This document shows, piece by piece, positions 14,886-19,726 of a stretch of DNA of 19,726 bases (positions are counted from its first letter, which is position 1; each line of letters opens with the position of its first letter). Location of the stretch: contig JBKCHH010000015.1 in NCBI GenBank assembly GCA_046302855.1, positions 1 to 19,726 on the forward strand, given 5' to 3'. This DNA comes from JBKCHH01 sp046302855. GTDB taxonomy: Bacteria > Pseudomonadota > Alphaproteobacteria > Rickettsiales > UBA8987. The position numbers and the translations under genes were made by a program. Below the pieces are notes generated by a model, which made no database searches, was not told the DNA's origin, and was given only the letters and a program-made list of their open reading frames with translations.

Positions 14886-16172
14886 ATGCATAATAATATT
14901 ACTGTCGTGGGAGTGCAATGGGGTGATGAGGGAAAGGGCAAGATTGTTGATTGGCTTGCCGAAAGGGCAGATGTAATTGTTCGCTTTCAAGGCGGGCATA
15001 ATGCAGGGCATACTTTGGTGGTGGATGATAAGGTATTTAAGCTCAGCCTTATTCCATCTGGCATCATTCGCAAAAATAAGCTCTGTATTATAGGTGGTGG
15101 TGTGGTGCTAAGCATTGAGGCATTGTTTAAAGAAATGGCCGTTTTAAAAGAAAATGGCATTGAGGTAAGCCCAAAAAATCTAGTGGTGGCAGAAACCTGT
15201 TCGCTTGTTCTACCATTCCATGCAGAGCAAGATAAGGAATCTGAAAAAACCCTAGGTAAGGCAAAAATTGGCACTACTGGCAGGGGTATTGGCCCCACCT
15301 ATCAAGATAGAATTGGCAGAAGGGCTTTGCGTTTGTGCGATATTTTTGATGATGCAAACCTAAAAGATATTATCGCTAAGCAAATAGCTTATCACAATAT
15401 TTTTCGCAAAAATTCTAATTTGCCAGAAATTACTGTAAAAGAGGTGCTGGATTATCTAAAACCTTTAAAAGATAAAATTGCTCCCTTCGTAAAGGCAGAA
15501 TGGCAGGTGCTAGAAGAGGCTAAGAATAAAAGAATATTGTGTGAAGGGGCGCAGGGGCTAATGCTAGATGTTGGCTATGGCACCTATCCCTTTGTTACCA
15601 CCTCCTGCACTCTTCCCGCTAATGCAGTGAGTGGTAGCGGATTTGGAGCATTTCGCAAAAATACTATTCTTGGCATTACTAAGGCCTACGCCACAAGGGT
15701 GGGGGAAGGCCCCTTCCCAACAGAGCAGGCAAATGAACTAGGTGATTTACTTGCCAAAAGGGGCAATGAAAAGGGCACGGTAACAGGCAGAATAAGAAGG
15801 TGTGGTTGGCTAGATTTAGTTTTTCTAAAACAGATGCTAACCCATAGCGATATTGATTATCTAGGCATTACCAAGCTAGATGTTCTAGATGTTTTAAAAG
15901 AAATAAAGGTATGTGTGGGCTATAAAATTAATGGTAAGAATTATGATTATTTCCCCCCTAATTTAAGCCTGCAAGAAAAGATAGAGCCAGTTTATAAGGT
16001 ATTTAAGGGTTGGGAAGAAGATATAAGCGGCATAGATTCGCTGAATAAACTCCCAAAGAACTGTCAAAACTATATTAGTGAAATTGGTAAGTTTTTAAAT
16101 GTTAAAATAGGCTTACTTTCCACCAGCCCTAAGAGAGAAGATACTATTCAACTAGTGGACTTATGGAGTTAA
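14886..16172 (+). CDS. purA: Adenylosuccinate synthetase
   Basis: This 428-aa cytoplasmic enzyme joins aspartate to IMP with GTP to make adenylosuccinate, the first committed step to AMP. Motifs are the P-loop VQWGDEGKGKIVDWL (10-24) with catalytic Asp14, GGHNAGHTLV (36-45) with catalytic His42, GTTGRGIGPTYQDR, the IMP-binding YGTYPFVTTSC, RVGEGPFPTE and the aspartate loop TVTGRIRRCGWLD. Length and order are normal, with no lost key residue. Its presence shows the organism can make AMP from IMP, an ability absent from the most reduced Rickettsia. Start is the ATG at 14886; no Shine-Dalgarno is seen. An M23 peptidase gene follows after 18 bases and may be co-transcribed. Confidence 0.97.
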   Translation: MHNNITVVGVQWGDEGKGKIVDWLAERADVIVRFQGGHNAGHTLVVDDKVFKLSLIPSGIIRKNKLCIIGGGVVLSIEALFKEMAVLKENGIEVSPKNLVVAETCSLVLPFHAEQDKESEKTLGKAKIGTTGRGIGPTYQDRIGRRALRLCDIFDDANLKDIIAKQIAYHNIFRKNSNLPEITVKEVLDYLKPLKDKIAPFVKAEWQVLEEAKNKRILCEGAQGLMLDVGYGTYPFVTTSCTLPANAVSGSGFGAFRKNTILGITKAYATRVGEGPFPTEQANELGDLLAKRGNEKGTVTGRIRRCGWLDLVFLKQMLTHSDIDYLGITKLDVLDVLKEIKVCVGYKINGKNYDYFPPNLSLQEKIEPVYKVFKGWEEDISGIDSLNKLPKNCQNYISEIGKFLNVKIGLLSTSPKREDTIQLVDLWS

Positions 16173-16190
16173 TCTAATAAATTAGCTATA

Positions 16191-17498
16191 ATGATAAAAT
16201 TTATTATCAGATTCATTATTTACCCCATTCTTGGGCTTTGTGCCGTAATATCTTTATCTGTGCTGTTTTTCTATTTCTCTAAACAAGAAGTTATTGATGA
16301 ACCAAGGGAAATCTATCCAGAAGGCAAAATTTTAGTAAAGCCTAGTTTTGCCCCAAAGCCTTATCTAGAATATAATGTGGCAAGGGGTGATAGGCTAGAT
16401 GTTCTTCTAAAAGATTTTGGCATGAGCTTGGGTGATATTCTAAACAACAAAAAGCTATTTAGAAAATATGATTTGTATCAGCTAAATTATCAGCAAGAGA
16501 TTGGCTTTTTTTATGATATTAAGGGGGATGCCGAAGAGCTAAAAAAGGTTATTATCAATAAGAAAGATGGCTTTTATGTGATAGAAAAAAAAGCTAATGA
16601 TTGGGAAGTGAATCTTATAAAAAAAGACGAGGTCATATTAGAAAAGAAATTTGTTAAAATTAAAATTAGTGATTTCTTGCAAGAAAAATATCAGCGGTTA
16701 AAAATCCCTACCTTTGTTATTAGCCAATTAAGGGGGCTTTATCTAAATAATTTTGAACTAAAAGAAAATTTTTCAAAAGGTAGAGAGCTAGTTATTGGTT
16801 ACAATCAGGTATTTGATAAGAATAGGCAAAAAATTAGTGATGATGATATTTTCTACCTTCGCCTAGAAACTGTAAATGGAAATGACTACGAGGTTTTTGG
16901 CTACAAACTAAAAGATAACCTATATTTTTTAAACAGTAAGGGGGAAAGTTTTGAAAGGCTACTAGATTTAAAGCCGGTGGATAATCCCTCCCGCTTAACC
17001 TCTACCTTTGGGATGAGGAAACACCCAATTTTAAATGTCTATCGCCTGCATAGCGGTATAGATTACGGTGCGGTGACGGGAACTAAAGTTTTTGCCGCAG
17101 GTGATGGCATTGTGGTACGAAGGGGTCCATACGGGGGCTATGGTAATTATCTTCGCATTCAGCATCAAAATGGTCTAGATACGGCCTATGGGCATTTAAG
17201 TAGATACGCCAGCAAATTAAGGGAAGGTTCAAAGGTTAGAAAGGGTGAGGTTGTTGCCTATGTGGGTAATACTGGGCTTTCACTTGGTTCGCACCTGCAT
17301 TTTGAAGTGCTAAAAAGGGGCAGGCCTGTAAACCCTCTAAAGCTAACCCTGCCACCTAGAGTAAAGTTGACTGATAAAAATTTAAGTGAATTCAAAGCAT
17401 TCGTGTTGGATGTAAAAAAAGAAAAACGCAAAGCCTTTAAAATAAAAGACGATAATGATACTATTTTTGATGTGATTTATAATTTTGTTGTGGGGTGA
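16191..17498 (+). CDS. M23 family metallopeptidase (LytM, murein endopeptidase-like)
   Basis: This 435-aa protein is an inner-membrane-anchored, periplasm-facing peptidase of the LytM/M23 type, expected to cut peptide cross-links of peptidoglycan. One membrane helix lies at residues 10-29. A LysM/OapA-like region follows (YNVARGDRLDVLLKDFGMS, 61-79), as in MepM/YebA. The catalytic domain at about 268-385 keeps every zinc/active residue: HSGID (His287, Asp291), YGHLSRY (His335) and SHLHFE (His368, His370); TFGMRKHPI (272-280) and the Gly-rich GPYGGYGNY are also typical. It is thus probably active rather than a degenerate EnvC/NlpD activator. A Lys-rich tail ends the protein. purA lies 18 bases upstream, and palindromic element copy 2 begins 8 bases after the stop. 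Confidence 0.92.
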   Translation: MIKFIIRFIIYPILGLCAVISLSVLFFYFSKQEVIDEPREIYPEGKILVKPSFAPKPYLEYNVARGDRLDVLLKDFGMSLGDILNNKKLFRKYDLYQLNYQQEIGFFYDIKGDAEELKKVIINKKDGFYVIEKKANDWEVNLIKKDEVILEKKFVKIKISDFLQEKYQRLKIPTFVISQLRGLYLNNFELKENFSKGRELVIGYNQVFDKNRQKISDDDIFYLRLETVNGNDYEVFGYKLKDNLYFLNSKGESFERLLDLKPVDNPSRLTSTFGMRKHPILNVYRLHSGIDYGAVTGTKVFAAGDGIVVRRGPYGGYGNYLRIQHQNGLDTAYGHLSRYASKLREGSKVRKGEVVAYVGNTGLSLGSHLHFEVLKRGRPVNPLKLTLPPRVKLTDKNLSEFKAFVLDVKKEKRKAFKIKDDNDTIFDVIYNFVVG

Positions 17499-17505
17499 GG
17501 TTGGT

Positions 17506-17635
17506 CGTCATTGCGATGAGCGAAGCGAAGAAGCAATCCATAAACAAGGCAGAGCTTGGGTTTCAGGTATTTTTTCAAGAAAAGCCATTTTTGTGGATTG
17601 CCACGCTTCGAGCAAAGCTCTCGCTCGCAATGACG
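17506..17635 (+). repeat. Dispersed palindromic element, copy 2
   Basis: A ~130-bp element, CGTCATTGCGATGAGCGAAG at the left and GCTCTCGCTCGCAATGACG at the right, close to an inverted copy of the element at 9138-9271. Shared core: GCAATCCATAA-CAAGGCAGAGCTTGG, TTTCAGGTATTTTT and TGTGGATTGCC. The right arm differs more (TCGAGCAAAGCTCTCGCTCG replaces the AAAATAAATTTTGG of copy 1). The terminal stems are slightly imperfect. Its two open frames translate to element-specific peptide (RHCDERSEEAIHKQGRAW) and are not taken as genes. Located between the M23 gene and pheT, it may act as transcript terminator or stabiliser. Confidence 0.85.
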
Positions 17636-17746
17636 GGTTTCTTTATAATCATTTTATTAATAGGACTTGTTAAAAAATCTTTCAAATAGACAAAAAATAA
17701 AAAAACTCTATTTTCCCCATAAGTTTTTGACTTTAAAAAAAATCTT

Positions 17747-19726
17747 ATGAAGTTTACTCTTGGTTGGTTAAAAGAACATTTAGATACAAGTTCCGCGACG
17801 GATGAAATTGCTAAAACCCTTACCTTTAGCGGGTTAGAGGTGGAAGAAATTATAGACCATTCCAAAAGTTTAAAAGACTTTATCGTGGCGGAAATTTTGC
17901 AGGCAGAAAAGCACCCCAATGCAGACTCTCTAAGGCTATGCCAAGTTTTTGATGGAACCAATAACTATTCAATAGTTTGCGGGGCAAGCAATGCTAGGGC
18001 GGGCATTAAGGTGGTTTTAGCTAAGGAGGGGGTGGTGATTCCAGCCTCCAAAATTATAATCAAAAAAACCAAAATTAGGGGCGTGGAAAGTAACGGCATG
18101 TTATGTTCTGCTGAAGAACTTGGCTTAGAAAACCAATCAAGTGGCATAATTGAACTGCCAAACAATGCAGAATTAGGCCTTCCCGCTATAAATTATCTTG
18201 GTAATAATGACCCCATAATAGAAATTGCCATAACGCCAAATAGGGGTGATTGTTTAAGCGTTAGAAACATTGCAAGGGATTTGGCGGCCAAGGGCATTGG
18301 CAAGTTAAAACCGTTTCAAAACAATAAAATAGAGGAAAAATCTAAATCTTTAGTTAAAGCGAAATCTTCCGTGCCAAATACTATATTTTTTGGCAGAACT
18401 ATAAAAAATGTGAACAATATTTCCTCACCAACTTGGCTAAAAGAAAGGCTGGAGGCAATAGGTATAAAACCATTTTCTGCTTTGGTGGATATTTCTAATT
18501 TTGTGTGCTATAATTTGGGGCATCCAAACCATATTTATTCACTGGATAAAATAAGGGGAGATTTAGAAATAAAATTTTCTCAACAAAAAAATTTCCACGC
18601 CCTAAATGGCAAAAGTTATAATCTAGATAATATTTTAGTAATTGCAGATGATGCGGGTGCTAAGGCAGTGGCGGGCGTTATTGGTGGTGAAGATTCAGCT
18701 TGCCCCATACCTAATGACAAGAAAATAGATGTTTTTGTTGAGGTTGCCTATTTCCCACCAGAAATTATTACCAGTAGTGGGCGAAAACTAGATGTTTTAA
18801 CTGATTCCAGATACCGTTTTGAAAGGGGCGTAAACCCACTTGGCTTGGAAGAGGCTTTGAATCACATAACTAATTTAATCTTGCAAATTTGCGGTGGTGA
18901 GGCATCACACATTACAAAGGTAGATAATTTAAACTTTAGCAATACCGAAATTAATTTTGATTTTAACCTTACTAATCAATTACTTGGCTTTACTATTCCC
19001 TCACAAAAACAAAAGGAAATTTTGCAAAGTTTGGGCTGTGAAGTAGAGGGGCATAAAATAACTGTTCCTGCTTGGCGTTCAGACATTAAAATTCCGCAAG
19101 ATTTAATTGAAGAAATAGCTAGAATCTACGGCTATGAGCATCTGCCAGAAACTCCGCTTAATTTTACCCCAATAAATCCTTTCTCCGCCAAAGATTCGCT
19201 GATAAATAACTTTCGCCAAACCATTAAACCTATAGGATACAAAGAAACCCTATCTTTTGCCTTTGTGGAAAAGACCCTAGCCGAGAATTTTTTGAATGAG
19301 GTGCATTTAATAAACTTGCAAAACCCAATCTCGAAAGACCTATCCACAATGCGGCCAAGCATTATCTGCAACCTAATTAATACTCTAGATTACAATTTAA
19401 AGCACGGGATGCAGAATTTACAACTATTTGAAGTAGGTAATGTTTTTTTAAAAACCCTTAATAACTACCAAGAATTAAGCCTAGCCAGTATAAGTTATGG
19501 CTTGGCTGAAAAGGAATCGCACTATAAAACCACCAGAAGTTTTGATATTTATGATGCCAAATTAGTGGCTGAAAATTTACTATCCCACATTACCAAGCCA
19601 GAAAATTTAACTCTTAAGAGACTTACTCCTAGTTATTTTCACCCCACCCGCAGTGGAGCATACTTTATGGGCAAAAATCCAGTTTGTTATTTTGGCGAAA
19701 TTCACCCATCTATTACGCAAAAATAT
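17747..19726 (+). CDS. pheT: Phenylalanyl-tRNA synthetase beta subunit, C-terminus cut by window edge
   Basis: The frame from ATG 17747 is open for 660 codons to the last base. It is the beta subunit of the (alpha-beta)2 enzyme that charges tRNA-Phe. Domains seen are the N-terminal MKFTLGWLKEHL, the EMAP-type tRNA-binding domain (about 39-150, with EKHPNADSLRLCQV and VCGASNAR), the B3/B4 editing domain (about 205-390, with ITPNRGDCLSVRNIARDLAA before it and SRYRFERGV near its end), B5 (about 405-475, including PAWRSDIKIPQDLIEEIARIYGYEHLPETP) and part of the catalytic-like core. Family length is about 790-815, so roughly 130 residues including the FDX-ACB anticodon domain lie beyond the window. 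pheS, normally just upstream, is not; palindromic element copy 2 and an M23 gene are there instead. Confidence 0.96.
   Translation, partial: MKFTLGWLKEHLDTSSATDEIAKTLTFSGLEVEEIIDHSKSLKDFIVAEILQAEKHPNADSLRLCQVFDGTNNYSIVCGASNARAGIKVVLAKEGVVIPASKIIIKKTKIRGVESNGMLCSAEELGLENQSSGIIELPNNAELGLPAINYLGNNDPIIEIAITPNRGDCLSVRNIARDLAAKGIGKLKPFQNNKIEEKSKSLVKAKSSVPNTIFFGRTIKNVNNISSPTWLKERLEAIGIKPFSALVDISNFVCYNLGHPNHIYSLDKIRGDLEIKFSQQKNFHALNGKSYNLDNILVIADDAGAKAVAGVIGGEDSACPIPNDKKIDVFVEVAYFPPEIITSSGRKLDVLTDSRYRFERGVNPLGLEEALNHITNLILQICGGEASHITKVDNLNFSNTEINFDFNLTNQLLGFTIPSQKQKEILQSLGCEVEGHKITVPAWRSDIKIPQDLIEEIARIYGYEHLPETPLNFTPINPFSAKDSLINNFRQTIKPIGYKETLSFAFVEKTLAENFLNEVHLINLQNPISKDLSTMRPSIICNLINTLDYNLKHGMQNLQLFEVGNVFLKTLNNYQELSLASISYGLAEKESHYKTTRSFDIYDAKLVAENLLSHITKPENLTLKRLTPSYFHPTRSGAYFMGKNPVCYFGEIHPSITQKY

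Noticed and set aside
17485..17689. Two overlapping plus-strand open frames after the M23 gene
   Set aside because: Both are produced by palindromic element copy 2 and overlap the M23 stop; no recognisable protein.
17727..17746. TTGACT just upstream of pheT as a -35 box
   Set aside because: A -10 at normal spacing would fall inside the pheT coding sequence.
1..19726. CRISPR arrays, prophage or transposase genes, tRNA or rRNA genes
   Set aside because: No regular spaced repeats, no integrase or transposase reading frames and no tRNA/rRNA signatures were seen on reading both strands.

Overview
The window is an AT-rich stretch of an alphaproteobacterial chromosome. The evidence is a full-length CtrA-type cell-cycle regulator, alphaproteobacterial SdhC and SdhD, a FixI-type copper ATPase, and a RibB protein with a decayed GTP cyclohydrolase domain. 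The base composition, the scarcity of Shine-Dalgarno sequences and the two ~130-bp palindromic elements (ends GTCATTGCGAGGAGC/GCTCCTCGCAATGAC) resemble Rickettsiales and other host-associated or streamlined alphaproteobacteria. However, purA, thiD, ctrA and flagellar genes together argue against a minimal obligate parasite such as Rickettsia. This placement is inference; there is no rRNA gene to settle it.

Layout. Positions 1-1311 (minus strand) hold sdhC, sdhD and a lipoprotein gene cut by the window start. A divergent promoter region (1312-1434) leads into a plus-strand run: a FixI-like copper ATPase, scoB (CoA-transferase subunit B), a sugar/cation-symporter-type MFS gene broken by one in-frame TAA, a 72-aa protein, an imelysin-like protein, an exported PstS-like binding protein and a RibB-type riboflavin gene. 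Palindromic element copy 1 (9138-9271) follows. Next come a consensus sigma-54 promoter, a 719-aa flagellin gene, and flgB-flgC. On the minus strand lie xthA, ctrA and thiD (ctrA and thiD overlap by 4 bp). The plus strand resumes with purA, an M23 metallopeptidase, palindromic element copy 2 (17506-17635, opposite orientation) and pheT, which runs off the window end.

How the genes fit together. sdhCD (membrane anchor of complex II) and FixI (copper delivery, typically to cbb3 oxidase) point to aerobic, probably micro-oxic respiration. ScoB fits ketone-body or short-chain acyl-CoA use. The flagellin/flgBC block with a sigma-54 promoter shows a motile ancestor or a motile stage. ctrA close by is the expected type of cell-cycle/flagellar regulator, although no TTAA-N7-TTAA CtrA box was found in the gaps examined. 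Several genes are separated from their usual partners (scoB from scoA, pheT from pheS, sdhCD from sdhAB, fixI from fixGHS), suggesting shuffled operons.

No phage, CRISPR array, tRNA or rRNA was seen, and no gene-free stretch exceeds 300 bases. I did not find a clearly new multi-gene system. The items most worth a second look are the single-stop MFS gene, the sigma-54 promoter placed just beside a palindromic element, the three-module flagellin, and the CtrA with a basic tail in an operon with thiD.
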